DNA from: Corynebacterium mycetoides
Lineage (GTDB): Bacteria > Actinomycetota > Actinomycetes > Mycobacteriales > Mycobacteriaceae
Assembly (NCBI RefSeq): GCF_900103625.1
Contig: NZ_LT629700.1
Coordinates: forward strand, 496,001-560,000
Length of the DNA stretch: 64,000 nucleotides
Direction: 5' to 3'
Positions 34,794 to 43,666 of this stretch are shown piece after piece. Under the pieces are notes generated by a model, which was not told the DNA's origin, did no database searches, and was given only the letters and a program-made list of their open reading frames with translations. Each line of letters starts with the position of its first letter. The stretch's first letter is position 1. A program made the position numbers and the translations under genes.

Positions 34794-35180
34794 ATGGCTG
34801 ATCGCGTTTTGCGCGGGAGTCGCATGGGCGCAGTGAGTTACGAGACTGACCGCGACCACGATCTGGCCCCGCGCCGCATGGCGAAGTACCGCACACCCAA
34901 CGGCGAGGTGTTCGATGTCCCCTTCGCCGACGAGGCGGAAATCCCCGAAGAGTGGCTGTGCAAGAACGGCCAGGTAGGAACGCTCATCGAGGGCGAGGGC
35001 GTGGAAGCCAAGCCGGTCAAGCCCCCGCGGACCCACTGGGACATGCTGCGGGAGCGCCGCACGATCGAGGAGCTCGACGTTCTGCTCGAGGAGCGCCTCG
35101 ACCAGCTGCGCAAGCGCCGCCGCACCGCCGCCCGCATGGCCAAGGAGCAAGAGCAGGCCAACACCCAGGCCCAGTCCTAG
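34794..35180 (+). CDS. rbpA: RNA polymerase-binding protein RbpA
   Basis: RbpA binds the sigma subunit and RNA polymerase, stabilises open complexes and affects rifampicin tolerance in actinobacteria. The 128-residue protein has the N-terminal tail and core (RMGAVSYETDRDHDLAPRR, YRTPNGEVFDVPF, EEWLCKNGQ) and the sigma-interaction domain with HWDMLRERRTIEELDVLLEE. The usual pair of core cysteines is reduced to one here (WLCKNG). ATG 34794 with GGGAAAGG is preferred over the in-frame ATG 34758, which lies in the −10. Its stop interlocks with that of ppm1. Confidence 0.95.
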   Translation: MADRVLRGSRMGAVSYETDRDHDLAPRRMAKYRTPNGEVFDVPFADEAEIPEEWLCKNGQVGTLIEGEGVEAKPVKPPRTHWDMLRERRTIEELDVLLEERLDQLRKRRRTAARMAKEQEQANTQAQS

Positions 35181-36160
35181 CTGCGGTTTTTGAGCTCGTA
35201 GTCGGCGAGCTTGACGCCCTCGCGGACCATCTCGACGAGGGTGTCGGCGCCGCGCGCGGCCCGCGCCGGCAATTCCGCGATGCCGGACTGGCGCAGCTGG
35301 TACCGGCCGAGGCGCACCATCTCGCCGATGACATCCACGGCAGTCTCCGGGGCGCTTTCCGCCTCCCGCGCCGCCTTGGCCAGAGGCGACTTGTCCAGCT
35401 CGTAGCCGAGGAAGCGGAACAGCTCCTTGGAGCCCTCGCGAAGCAACTCCGACTTTTCCTCAACCGCCCACTTCGTCACCTCGGCGAGGGACTGCGTGGC
35501 AAAGCTGGCGTCCAGCTTCGATTCGCCCAGGGTGCGGTCGGTAAACGTGACGGGGACCTCGCGCACGTCGAACCCGGCCTTGATCGCGCGGTGGGCCAGG
35601 TCGGCCTGGAAGATGTAGCCCTTGGTGGACAGGGCGTCGAGGTCTATGCCCTCGAGCACGTCGCGGCGGATGGCGCGGTAGCCGGCGGTCATGTCGGCGA
35701 TGTCGTCACCAAGCGCGAGCGAGATGTACTGGTTGCCCGCCTTCGACAGGAGGAAGCGCTCGCGCGGCCAGTCCTTGACTTCGCCGCCCTCGACATAGCG
35801 GGAGCCGATGACCAGGTCCGCGCCGTCCGCGATCGCGTCAAGCAGGCGGGAGAGCTCCTCCGGCGCGTGGGAACCGTCGGCGTCCATCTGGCAGATGACC
35901 TCGTAGCCCTTGCCCAGCGCCCAGTCGAAGCCTGCGCGGTACGCTGCGAGCAGGCCCTCCTTGCCCTCGCGGTGCAGCACGTTGAGCTGCTCGTATTGGC
36001 CGGCCAGTTCGTCGGCCTTGGCGCCCGTGCCGTCGGGCGAGTTGTCGTCGACAACGAGGATGTCCACCTGGTCGTTGGCGCTGATAATGCGCTCGACCAT
36101 CAGCGGGAAGTTCTCCACCTCGTTGTACGTCGGCATTACCACCACGGTGCTGTTCGCCAC
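35177..36160 (-). CDS. ppm1: Polyprenol monophosphomannose synthase
   Basis: This GT2 enzyme transfers mannose from GDP-mannose to polyprenol phosphate, supplying donors for lipomannan, lipoarabinomannan and protein mannosylation. Motifs are VVMPTYNEVENFP at the start, LVVDDNSPDGTG, and CQMDADGSHAPE with the metal-binding DxD; RTLGESKL follows. The catalytic part ends near residue 250. About 75 further residues form a helical tail (AREAESAPETAVDVIGEMV) that I do not expect in the shorter C. glutamicum enzyme. GTG start with AAGGAGA overlapping the lnt stop. Confidence 0.93.
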   Translation of the reverse strand: MANSTVVVMPTYNEVENFPLMVERIISANDQVDILVVDDNSPDGTGAKADELAGQYEQLNVLHREGKEGLLAAYRAGFDWALGKGYEVICQMDADGSHAPEELSRLLDAIADGADLVIGSRYVEGGEVKDWPRERFLLSKAGNQYISLALGDDIADMTAGYRAIRRDVLEGIDLDALSTKGYIFQADLAHRAIKAGFDVREVPVTFTDRTLGESKLDASFATQSLAEVTKWAVEEKSELLREGSKELFRFLGYELDKSPLAKAAREAESAPETAVDVIGEMVRLGRYQLRQSGIAELPARAARGADTLVEMVREGVKLADYELKNRS

Positions 36161-36162
36161 GG

Positions 36163-37728
36163 CTAATTCTCCTTGGGTGTCTCGGTTGCTTTCATCCTCT
36201 TCGCATCATACCCGCGTCTCGACGCCGCCCACGCGGCGAGCATCAGAGCGATACCCGCGGCGACCGCGGCCCACTCCAGGTAGCGCCCGACCCGGACCGC
36301 GGGTGTCACGGTGTCCTTCCGCGGGAGGGTCTCGGTGAGGTGGGCGGCTTCGAAGATGCCGGTGTGCTGGGAGACGGTCCCGTCGGGGTGGACGATGGCG
36401 GACACGCCCGAGGTCGCCGCGACGACGACGGCGCGATCGGTCTCGATCGCCCGCATGCGGCTCATTGCGAGCTGCTGGTAGGTCATGTCGGTGAACCCGA
36501 ACGTGGCGTTGTTGGTCGGCGTCGCCAGAATTTCCGCACCGCTGCGCACGGCGGTCCGGTAGGCCTCGTCCACGGCGACCTCGTAGCACGTGGCGATGCC
36601 GACGTTCACGCCGCGCATGGACACCACCCCGTCACCGTTGCCGGGCTTGAAGTCCCCGGCCAAATCCACGTACTCGGAGAAGTTCCGGAAGAAGTCGCGC
36701 ATGGGCATGTACTCTCCGAAAGGCTGAAGGTACTTCTTGTGGTGGTAGTCCCCCGCCCCATGATCGGGGTCGAAGACCTGCATCGTGTTGCGGTCGCCCA
36801 CCTCGTCCCGGGTGAGGGTGCCCACGAGCACGGGGGCGTCGATACGCTGCACGGCGGCGTTGACGAGCGCCGCGGCCTGCGGGTCGGTAAACGGGTTGAC
36901 GTCGGAGGAGTTCTCCGGCCAAATGACGATGTCCGGCTCGGCCCCGGATTCCGCGAGCTGGATGGTCTGGTTCACGTGGTTGGCTAAAACGGCGCGGCGC
37001 TGGGCGTTGAAGTCCAGCCCCATGCGCGGCACGTTGCCCTGGACGGCGGACACCGTGGCCTGGTCCGTCACTCCCCTCTCGGTGCCGACGCCGAGCCCCG
37101 CGGCCAGGCCGAGCACCAGCGGCAGCACGGCGGCGGGGGCCGCGAAGCGGACGGCATGGCGCCGGTACCGGACGAGGGCCGCCACCGCGCAGCTCGTCAG
37201 CACCGTGGCCACGGTCACGAGCGCCGGCCCGCCCCACGCGGCGAGGTTGGCCAATGGCCCGTTGATCTGCCCCCAGGCGAGGCGCACCCACGGGAAACCG
37301 CCGAAGGGGAACGACGAGCGCGCCCACTCGACGGCCAGGTAGATGAACGGGAACGCGAGGAAGCCCCAGCGCTGCCGCGCCGCGAGCGCCCCGAAAATGC
37401 CGGTGGGAATGGCGTAGAGCGCAAGTGTTACCGCCAATGCCACATAGGGCATCGGGCCGACGAACTCGCCAATCCACGGCAGGAGGTACAGGTAGCAGAA
37501 CAGCGCGTGCGTGAACGCCAGCAGCGCGCCGAACCCCCCGGAGGGTCCGAGGCGCGTGCCGCGCGGGGCGCCGACAACCCTGTTCCACGATGCCGGCCAG
37601 GGCGTCAGGGAGAAGAAGAACAGCGCGATCCCCAGCACTCCCAGCCACCACACCCCGTGGGGCTCGTAGGAGTAGTAGACCGCGGCCCCCGACGCCGCGG
37701 CCAGGGTGAGGCGGTAAAATGCCCTCAC
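36163..37728 (-). CDS. lnt: Apolipoprotein N-acyltransferase
   Basis: Lnt adds the third acyl chain to the N-terminal cysteine of lipoproteins. Six or more membrane helices fill residues 1–220, then comes the nitrilase-like periplasmic domain with the E-K-C triad: Glu in IVIWPENSS, Lys in HHKKYLQPFGEYMP and Cys in GIATCYEVAVDE. A last membrane helix lies near the C terminus. Length is 521 residues. It is a separate protein here, whereas in M. tuberculosis it is fused to Ppm1; adjacency to ppm1 suggests their products interact. GTG overlaps the fxsA stop. Confidence 0.94.
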   Translation of the reverse strand: MRAFYRLTLAAASGAAVYYSYEPHGVWWLGVLGIALFFFSLTPWPASWNRVVGAPRGTRLGPSGGFGALLAFTHALFCYLYLLPWIGEFVGPMPYVALAVTLALYAIPTGIFGALAARQRWGFLAFPFIYLAVEWARSSFPFGGFPWVRLAWGQINGPLANLAAWGGPALVTVATVLTSCAVAALVRYRRHAVRFAAPAAVLPLVLGLAAGLGVGTERGVTDQATVSAVQGNVPRMGLDFNAQRRAVLANHVNQTIQLAESGAEPDIVIWPENSSDVNPFTDPQAAALVNAAVQRIDAPVLVGTLTRDEVGDRNTMQVFDPDHGAGDYHHKKYLQPFGEYMPMRDFFRNFSEYVDLAGDFKPGNGDGVVSMRGVNVGIATCYEVAVDEAYRTAVRSGAEILATPTNNATFGFTDMTYQQLAMSRMRAIETDRAVVVAATSGVSAIVHPDGTVSQHTGIFEAAHLTETLPRKDTVTPAVRVGRYLEWAAVAAGIALMLAAWAASRRGYDAKRMKATETPKEN

Positions 37729-38270
37729 TGGTCGTTGCCCTTGTCGTCGGTCCCGGGGCGCTTCGGGTCGACGCTGTCCATGCGGAAGATTCGCTCCAGT
37801 TCGGCGGCGTCGGGGGCGTCAGGGCCGTCAGGGGAATCCGCCGCATCGCCGCCGGGCTGCGTAAACGACCCGTACGACGTACGGAACTGCGACATCGGCG
37901 AGGCCGAGTAGGCGCGGACCGTGAAATCCTCCATGGCTCGGTGCGCCTTCGCCGTGATCCCCCGGCGCAAAAGCGCGCGGGTGGGGCCGAACACCATGAG
38001 CAGGCCCACGAGTGAGGAGACGTAGCCAGGGACGATCGTGAGCACCCAGCCGGTGAACAGAATCGCCGAATCACCCGCCAGCGTGCTCAGGTTGGACTGT
38101 CCCTGCGCCGCTTTGCGCAGCGCGTTGCGCAGGGCCACGTTGGCCGCCAGCCCGCCGACAACCAGGAGGAGGAATACCCCGGCGAACGCCCAGCCGATGC
38201 CGACCAGTTGTGCCACGCCGAGGAAGGCGAGGACTTCGACGAGGAAATAGGCGAAGAAAAGCAGTCGCAT
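37725..38270 (-). CDS. fxsA: FxsA family membrane protein
   Basis: FxsA proteins are small cytoplasmic-membrane proteins first known from suppression of F exclusion of phage T7. The 181-residue protein has two or three membrane segments (AYFLVEVLAFLGVAQLVGIG, FLLLVVGGLAANVAL, TGWVLTIVPGYVSSLVG) and an acidic C-terminal tail. It is the first gene of fxsA–lnt–ppm1. TAGTCT ends 6 nt before the ATG, consistent with a leaderless mRNA for the operon. Confidence 0.9.
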   Translation of the reverse strand: MRLLFFAYFLVEVLAFLGVAQLVGIGWAFAGVFLLLVVGGLAANVALRNALRKAAQGQSNLSTLAGDSAILFTGWVLTIVPGYVSSLVGLLMVFGPTRALLRRGITAKAHRAMEDFTVRAYSASPMSQFRTSYGSFTQPGGDAADSPDGPDAPDAAELERIFRMDSVDPKRPGTDDKGNDQ

Positions 38271-38310
38271 GACGTCAGACTACCTGCCGATGCTGTGAAC
38301 TTCCCCAGCA

Positions 38311-39042
38311 CTACCTCGGCATGCGTCGCCAAACGGGGCGCGGCACCACGCGCATCACCGCGGCGAGCAGCGCGAGCCGCCGCGGGATCCACACCGTGGC
38401 GCTCCTGCCCGCGGCGGCCGCCTCCACCACGGCGTCGGCCACGCGCGGTGGCGTGACGGACAGCGGGGCCGGCGCCATCCCTTCGGTCATGGAGCCGATG
38501 ACGAAGCCGGGGCGCGCCGTAATCAGGTGCACGTCAGTGCCGTGCAGCCGGTCGGCCAACCCCTGGCAGAACGCGTCCAGCCCGGCCTTCGTGGAGCCGT
38601 AGACGTAGTTGGCGCGGCGCGCCCGCCACCCGGCGATGGAGGAAAAGGCGAAGATGTCGCCGCGCTCCATCACGGTTGAGAGCACGGTGAGGACGTTGAC
38701 CTGCGCGAGGTAGTCCACGGTGGCGATGCGGGCGGCCTCGCGCTCGTCGCGCTCCGCGCGCTTCTGGTCGCCGAGGACGCCGAAGGCGACGATGGCGGTG
38801 GTCACGGGCCCGGCCCCCTCGATGATCCGGCGGTGGGAGTCGAGATCCTCGGCCTCAAACTCGACGAAGCGCACGCTCGCCGCGCCCGCCTCTCGCAGCC
38901 GCGTGGCGACGCCCTCCGCACGCTCGCGATCCCTACCCGCCAGTACCACATCCCTGCCCGGGCACAGCCGGGCGGCTACCTCCCCGCCGATGTCGCTGGT
39001 GGCGCCGAGGAGGAGGAGCGTGCCGTCGGGTCGTGATTCCAT
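38311..39042 (-). CDS. Short-chain dehydrogenase, DprE2-like
   Basis: This 243-residue SDR has a nucleotide-binding loop GATSDIGGEVA and active site SSIAGWRARRANYVYGSTK, split as Ser before IAG, and Tyr and Lys in YVYGSTK. The closest recognised type is the decaprenylphosphoryl-2-keto-ribose reductase DprE2, which makes the arabinose donor of the cell wall; however, dprE1 is not adjacent, so this is more likely a paralogue with another substrate. TAGGAT ends 8 nt before the ATG, and the protease gene diverges 36 bp away. Confidence 0.8.
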   Translation of the reverse strand: MESRPDGTLLLLGATSDIGGEVAARLCPGRDVVLAGRDRERAEGVATRLREAGAASVRFVEFEAEDLDSHRRIIEGAGPVTTAIVAFGVLGDQKRAERDEREAARIATVDYLAQVNVLTVLSTVMERGDIFAFSSIAGWRARRANYVYGSTKAGLDAFCQGLADRLHGTDVHLITARPGFVIGSMTEGMAPAPLSVTPPRVADAVVEAAAAGRSATVWIPRRLALLAAVMRVVPRPVWRRMPR

Positions 39043-39078
39043 GGCTCGTCATCCTAGTCGCCGTTACACTCGGACGGC

Positions 39079-39648
39079 GTGCGCCCCGATTTCATTGCCC
39101 GTCTCTCCCACCCCTCCGGCTACTGCTCCGGCGTCTTGGTCAACCCGACGACGGTGCTCACGTGCGCACACTTCTTCCGCGACGTCGATCGCCTGGTCAA
39201 CGTCGACGTTGCCGGCACGCGCCGCCGCGTCAAGGACGTCGAGGTCGTCTCGGGCACGGACATCGCGATCGCGGACGTCGCCCGCGTGCGCATCCCGGAG
39301 GGCGCCGACTTCCCCACCCTCGGCCGCGCGCCGCAGCGTTTCAGCGCCACCGCCACCTTCGGCTACGGCGGCAAGCTGCGCCACCCGGCTGCGCGCGACG
39401 GTTACTTCCTTACGGCGCTTCCCTTCGCGTTCTCCCGCAACCTGCGCACGCGGGTGCAGCCCGCCGGCGCGATCTTCAACGTCACCCCGGCCGTAAAAGG
39501 TGACTCGGGCGGGCCGGTGATGGCGCACGGCGAGGTGTTCGCGGTGCAGTCGCTCATCCTCGACCCCTTCGGCGTGAACCTCGGCCTGGCCACGGTCTCG
39601 CTTTTCGACGAGCGGGTCCACGCGGCCGTCGACAAGCGAACGAACTAG
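39079..39648 (+). CDS. Trypsin-like serine protease without signal peptide
   Basis: This 189-residue protein is a minimal chymotrypsin-fold protease. The catalytic triad is visible: His31 in LTCAHFF, Asp61 in GTDIAIADV and Ser143 in KGDSGGPV. Cys16 and Cys29 are placed to form the disulfide next to the active-site histidine. The sequence begins directly in the fold, with no signal peptide or zymogen pro-region. TACACT ends 8 nt before GTG 39079, which supports a leaderless start there, and no better upstream start exists. The stop interlocks with that of helY. Confidence 0.8.
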   Translation: MRPDFIARLSHPSGYCSGVLVNPTTVLTCAHFFRDVDRLVNVDVAGTRRRVKDVEVVSGTDIAIADVARVRIPEGADFPTLGRAPQRFSATATFGYGGKLRHPAARDGYFLTALPFAFSRNLRTRVQPAGAIFNVTPAVKGDSGGPVMAHGEVFAVQSLILDPFGVNLGLATVSLFDERVHAAVDKRTN

Positions 39649-42413
39649 CTGCCGATGGCGACAACGCCGCGGCGGATCGCGTCGATGGCGCGCTTCGCGT
39701 TGTGGCGGATGTCGTCGTTATAGCCCGTCTTGGACACCTGCTCGAGCAGGTCGATGACCTGGCGGCACCAGCGCACGAAGTCGCCCGGGGTCAGTTCGGC
39801 GCCGGATTCCGCGGCGGCGGCCAGGCAGTAGCCGAGCGGCGCGCCGGCCGTCCACTGGTGCATCGACAGGCTGAAGCCGGCATCCGGCATGCGGGTCACG
39901 GGTAGCTGGTGGCGCTGTTCGTCGGAGACGAGCTCGTTGTAGATGCGCATGGTGGAGTTCATCGCGTCCGCCATGGCGTCCGTGGCCGCCTCGGGCGAAC
40001 CCATGGTGGACTTGCGGTTCTCGAACACGCACATGGACGCCACCCCGGCGAGCTCGGCTGGATCGAGCTCGTCCCACACCCCCCGCTTGAGGCACTGGGC
40101 TACGAGCAAGTCGGAGACGCTGTGGATGCTCGCGAGGCGCTCGCCTTCGTCGGTGACGTGCGGCTCGCCGTCGATAATCTCGACGTAGTCCATTTCCGTC
40201 AGAAGCCCGATGATGCGCTCGAAGGTGCGGCCGAGCGAGTCGGTGGAGCTGTCCACCCGGTGCCGCAGCGCGGTCAGCTTGCGTTCCTCACGCACGATCT
40301 GTTCGCCGACGCGCGCGAGCATTTCGCGGTCGGCGGCCGGCCAGCCGTGGACGGGGTGGCTGCGCACCGCCTCGCGCAGCGCGGTGACCTTTTTCGAGGG
40401 CCGCACGCGGGCGGACTCGCGCAGCTTACGCGGGGCGCTGAACTTCCCGCGGTGGAGCATGTCCACGACCTTGCGTGCGTGGCGGCGCGGCTGATCGGCC
40501 ATGTGCCGAGGAATCTTCACGCGGCCGACCACGACAGGGGGATTCCGGAAGGAAGAGGCGTCGATGCGGCCCGACCATCCGCGCTCCGTGGTTACCCACG
40601 GCCGCGGGTCGTCCTTTTTGCCGGCCACCTGCACGACGGCGGCGAGCTCCGGCTTCTTCTTCCCCGGCAGCGCGATGACCTCGCCGACTTGGAGTCGCGC
40701 CAGGAGCGCGACGGTCTCCGTGTGGCGGTCCGTCAGCGCGTTCGCCCGCGCCTCCTTCTCCGCCTCGCTCAAGTCGCGGCGCAGCTGGAGGTAGTCCACC
40801 AACTCCGCGGCCGGGTCGTCAGATGGCGGGGCGAATGAGGAGATGTCGCGCTCCAGCTGGGTCCGCAGTGCGGACACGCGCGCTCCGAGACGCTCGATGT
40901 CACGGACCTCGCCCACCACGGAGCGGTCGGTCTGGAACTGGGCGAACGACTGCTCGACAAGGCGGATCGAATTGTCGAACCCGTTCATCCCCAGCATGTT
41001 GATGGCCATGTTGTAGCCCGGAGTGAACGGGGACACCAGCGGGTAGGTGCGTGTAGAGGCTAGCCCCGCCACCTCCCGCGGGTCCATCGCCGGCGCCCAC
41101 TGCACCACGGCGTTACCGATGTGGTCGATGCCCCGGCGCCCCGCGCGCCCCGTGAGCTGCGTGTACTGCCCCGGTGTGAGGTCGACGTGCGCCTCACCGT
41201 TGAACTTGACCATCTTCTCCAACACCACGGTGCGCGCCGGCATGTTGATGCCGAGCGCAAGCGTCTCCGTGGCGAACACGACGCGCACCAGGCCCTGCAC
41301 GAACAGCTCCTCCACGATGTGCTTGAAGGCGGGCAGGAGCCCCGCGTGGTGGGAGGCGAAGCCGCGCGTCCACGCCGTGCGCACCTGCCGGTAGTTGAGC
41401 ACCTGCAGGTCCTCCTCGGGGATGCCCTCGACGCCCTCGTCGACGATCTCCGCAATGCGGACCTGCTCCTCCGGCGTCGTCAGCTCTTTGCGAGAGCGCA
41501 AACATTGGAACAGCGCCCCGTCGCAACCCGCGCGCGAGAAGATGAACACGATGGCGGGCAGCATGTCCCGGCCCTGCAGCGCCGTGACCACCTCGGGGCG
41601 GCCGACGGGGCGGGTCTTGTCGGCTGGGCGCTCGCGGCCGGAGCGGCGGCCGTCGGCACGCGAGCGGAATCCCCTGCCTTGCTCGTAGTCGCTGCGACCC
41701 TCCTCGGCGCGGCCGGACTCGATGCGCTCGATGGCGTGCTCGAGGTCGCGGTTGACCTGCCCGTCCGTGCCCGGCTCGAACAGCGGAAACATCTTCCGGC
41801 CCACCATCATGTACTGGGTCAGCGGCACCGGCCGGTGCTCGGAGACGATGACGGCGGTGTCGCCCCGCACGGTGCCCAGCCACTCGCCGAACTCCTCTGA
41901 GTTGGACACCGTCGCGGACAGGCCGATCACGCTGACGGAGTCGTCGAGGTTCAAGATGACCTCCTCCCACACGGCGCCGCGGTCGCGGTCGGCTAGGTAG
42001 TGGATCTCGTCCATGACCACGTGGGAGAGGCGGTCCAACTGCGGCGAGGAGGCGTAGATCATGTTGCGCAGCACCTCGGTCGTCATCACGACGACCTCCG
42101 CGGACGGGTTGATGCTCACGTCGCCGGTGAGCAGGCCGACGGCGTCCTCGCCGTGCTCGGCCACGAGGTCGTTGTACTTCTGGTTGCTCAGCGCCTTGAT
42201 GGGCGTGGTGTAGAAGCACTTCGTGCCGCGGGACAGCGCGAGCGAGACCGCGAACTCCCCCACTACCGTTTTGCCCGAGCCGGTGGGCGCGCACACTAGC
42301 ACGCCGCGGTCCTGTTCCACCGCCGCGCAGGCCTCCACCTGGAAGTCGTCGAGCGGGAAGGGTTTCAGCGCCCGGAAGTGGTCAAGGTGCGTGCTCGGCG
42401 AAGGTGCAGACAT
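39645..42413 (-). CDS. helY: Ski2-like DExH helicase HelY
   Basis: This 922-residue superfamily 2 helicase belongs to the Ski2/Mtr4 group. Motif I is CAPTGSGKT near residue 40, motif II is VVMDEIHYL (DEIH), and motif VI is QLTGRAGRRGIDHIG. The C-terminal half includes the arch-like insert and the DSHCT domain. It probably unwinds structured RNA; the family name rests on M. tuberculosis HelY (Rv2092c), which lies next to tatC in the same order. TACTCT ends 7 nt before the ATG; AGGGGGC may instead act as ribosome site. Confidence 0.94.
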   Translation of the reverse strand: MSAPSPSTHLDHFRALKPFPLDDFQVEACAAVEQDRGVLVCAPTGSGKTVVGEFAVSLALSRGTKCFYTTPIKALSNQKYNDLVAEHGEDAVGLLTGDVSINPSAEVVVMTTEVLRNMIYASSPQLDRLSHVVMDEIHYLADRDRGAVWEEVILNLDDSVSVIGLSATVSNSEEFGEWLGTVRGDTAVIVSEHRPVPLTQYMMVGRKMFPLFEPGTDGQVNRDLEHAIERIESGRAEEGRSDYEQGRGFRSRADGRRSGRERPADKTRPVGRPEVVTALQGRDMLPAIVFIFSRAGCDGALFQCLRSRKELTTPEEQVRIAEIVDEGVEGIPEEDLQVLNYRQVRTAWTRGFASHHAGLLPAFKHIVEELFVQGLVRVVFATETLALGINMPARTVVLEKMVKFNGEAHVDLTPGQYTQLTGRAGRRGIDHIGNAVVQWAPAMDPREVAGLASTRTYPLVSPFTPGYNMAINMLGMNGFDNSIRLVEQSFAQFQTDRSVVGEVRDIERLGARVSALRTQLERDISSFAPPSDDPAAELVDYLQLRRDLSEAEKEARANALTDRHTETVALLARLQVGEVIALPGKKKPELAAVVQVAGKKDDPRPWVTTERGWSGRIDASSFRNPPVVVGRVKIPRHMADQPRRHARKVVDMLHRGKFSAPRKLRESARVRPSKKVTALREAVRSHPVHGWPAADREMLARVGEQIVREERKLTALRHRVDSSTDSLGRTFERIIGLLTEMDYVEIIDGEPHVTDEGERLASIHSVSDLLVAQCLKRGVWDELDPAELAGVASMCVFENRKSTMGSPEAATDAMADAMNSTMRIYNELVSDEQRHQLPVTRMPDAGFSLSMHQWTAGAPLGYCLAAAAESGAELTPGDFVRWCRQVIDLLEQVSKTGYNDDIRHNAKRAIDAIRRGVVAIGS

Positions 42414-42418
42414 GCCCC

Positions 42419-43333
42419 CTAGAGTACGTCCTCGAAGCGATCCTGAGTCGGCGCGGGTGCGACAGGCTGCGGGGCCGCGACGGCGGACGCCCCGCCGATG
42501 GGCCCGGACGCGGAGTCGTCATCCACGTCCATCCACTCCGGACGCTGCTTGTCCCGCCGCTTGTCGTTGATGCGGCAGAATTGGAACGCGAGCTCGACCA
42601 GGATCACCATGGCCACCGCTAGCGCCACCATGGAGAAGGGGTCCTGCCCCGGCGTCATGAACGCCGCGAAAATGAACAGGCCGATGGCGATGATGCGCCG
42701 CTTGTCCTTGACGTGCTCATAGCGCAGCACGCCGGCGAGGTTGAGCATGGCCACGATGAGCGGAAGCTCGAAACTCACGCCGAAGATGACGATGAGCGAG
42801 AGCAGGAAGTTGTAGTACTCGCGCCCGGTCAACGCGGCGACCTGGAACTCGGAGCCCATGGTCATGAGCACGTAGAGGCCCTTGTCCAGGACGAAGTAGG
42901 CCAGCAGCGCACCGGCCACGAACAGGGTGACGGCGAGGGTGACGAAGATGAAGGTGTAGCGCTTCTCGCCCTTGTGCAGGCCGGGGGTGATAAACGCCCA
43001 GATCTGGCCCAGCCACACCGGGGAGGACAACACTAGCCCGGCCAGCGCGCCCACCTTCAGGCGCAGCATGAACATCTCGAACGGCGTGGTCGCCAGCAGG
43101 CGGCACGTGCCGTCGCCCGTGAAGTCCGCCCGGACGTCCGCGGGCAGGTTGCAGTACGGCCCGCGGATGATCTCACCCAGGGGCGCTAGACCGAACGGGG
43201 CGTTCTGGTACCAGATAAACCCGACGACGGTCCCCGCGACCAGCGCGGCAAGGGAAATGATGACCCGCCTGCGGAGCTCCTTGAGGTGTTCCACGAGCGG
43301 CATGGTGCCGTCGGCGTTCTTCTTCCGTGCCAC
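42419..43333 (-). CDS. tatC: Twin-arginine translocase subunit TatC
   Basis: TatC is the substrate-receptor of the Tat export pathway. The protein has six membrane helices and the family signatures MPLVEHLKELRRRVI at the N terminus and LVLSSPVWLGQIWAFITPGL after the second helix. Length is 304 residues with a Pro/Ala-rich cytoplasmic tail. The GTG start lies 6 nt after the tatA stop; tatA and tatC are co-transcribed. tatB is not here, as usual for actinobacteria. Confidence 0.96.
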   Translation of the reverse strand: MARKKNADGTMPLVEHLKELRRRVIISLAALVAGTVVGFIWYQNAPFGLAPLGEIIRGPYCNLPADVRADFTGDGTCRLLATTPFEMFMLRLKVGALAGLVLSSPVWLGQIWAFITPGLHKGEKRYTFIFVTLAVTLFVAGALLAYFVLDKGLYVLMTMGSEFQVAALTGREYYNFLLSLIVIFGVSFELPLIVAMLNLAGVLRYEHVKDKRRIIAIGLFIFAAFMTPGQDPFSMVALAVAMVILVELAFQFCRINDKRRDKQRPEWMDVDDDSASGPIGGASAVAAPQPVAPAPTQDRFEDVL

Positions 43334-43339
43334 GGCGGG

Positions 43340-43606
43340 TTAGTTCTGCGGGCGCGGCTGGTTCTCCGGGCGGTCCCAGAAGCTCTCCGGGGTCTGGGCG
43401 GCGCTCTGGGTTTCCTGAGCTGCCTGGGGCAGCTCGCCCTGCGGGGTTGCCGGCTTGCCGTCGTTGCGCATCTCGTTGACTTCGCTCTTGAAAATGCGGG
43501 CGGAACGTCCCATGGAGCGAGCCAGATCCGGCAGCTTGTTCGCCCCGAAGAGCAGCAAGATGATGACCAGGATGATGAGGATTTCCGTCCAACCCAGGTT
43601 AGGCAT
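43340..43606 (-). CDS. tatA: Twin-arginine translocase subunit TatA
   Basis: TatA forms the size-adjusting pore of the Tat system. The 88-residue protein has the N-terminal membrane helix (GWTEILIILVIILLLFGANKLPD), the conserved Phe-Gly hinge, the amphipathic helix LARSMGRSARIFKSEV and a polar tail rich in Gln and Pro. AAAGGAACT precedes the ATG. Genes pafB and pafC lie upstream, as in other actinobacteria. Confidence 0.96.
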   Translation of the reverse strand: MPNLGWTEILIILVIILLLFGANKLPDLARSMGRSARIFKSEVNEMRNDGKPATPQGELPQAAQETQSAAQTPESFWDRPENQPRPQN

Positions 43607-43666
43607 GGAGTTCCTTTCGCGATTGTGGCTGTCGCCTCAACTGTTCGTGCGAGGCGCCGTGCCGGA

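Noticed and set aside
36785..37342. Long open frames opposite lnt, helY, pafA and other minus-strand genes
   Set aside because: These are GC-rich antisense frames with no start signals and Arg/Pro/Ala-heavy composition; the sense-strand genes have clear family motifs.
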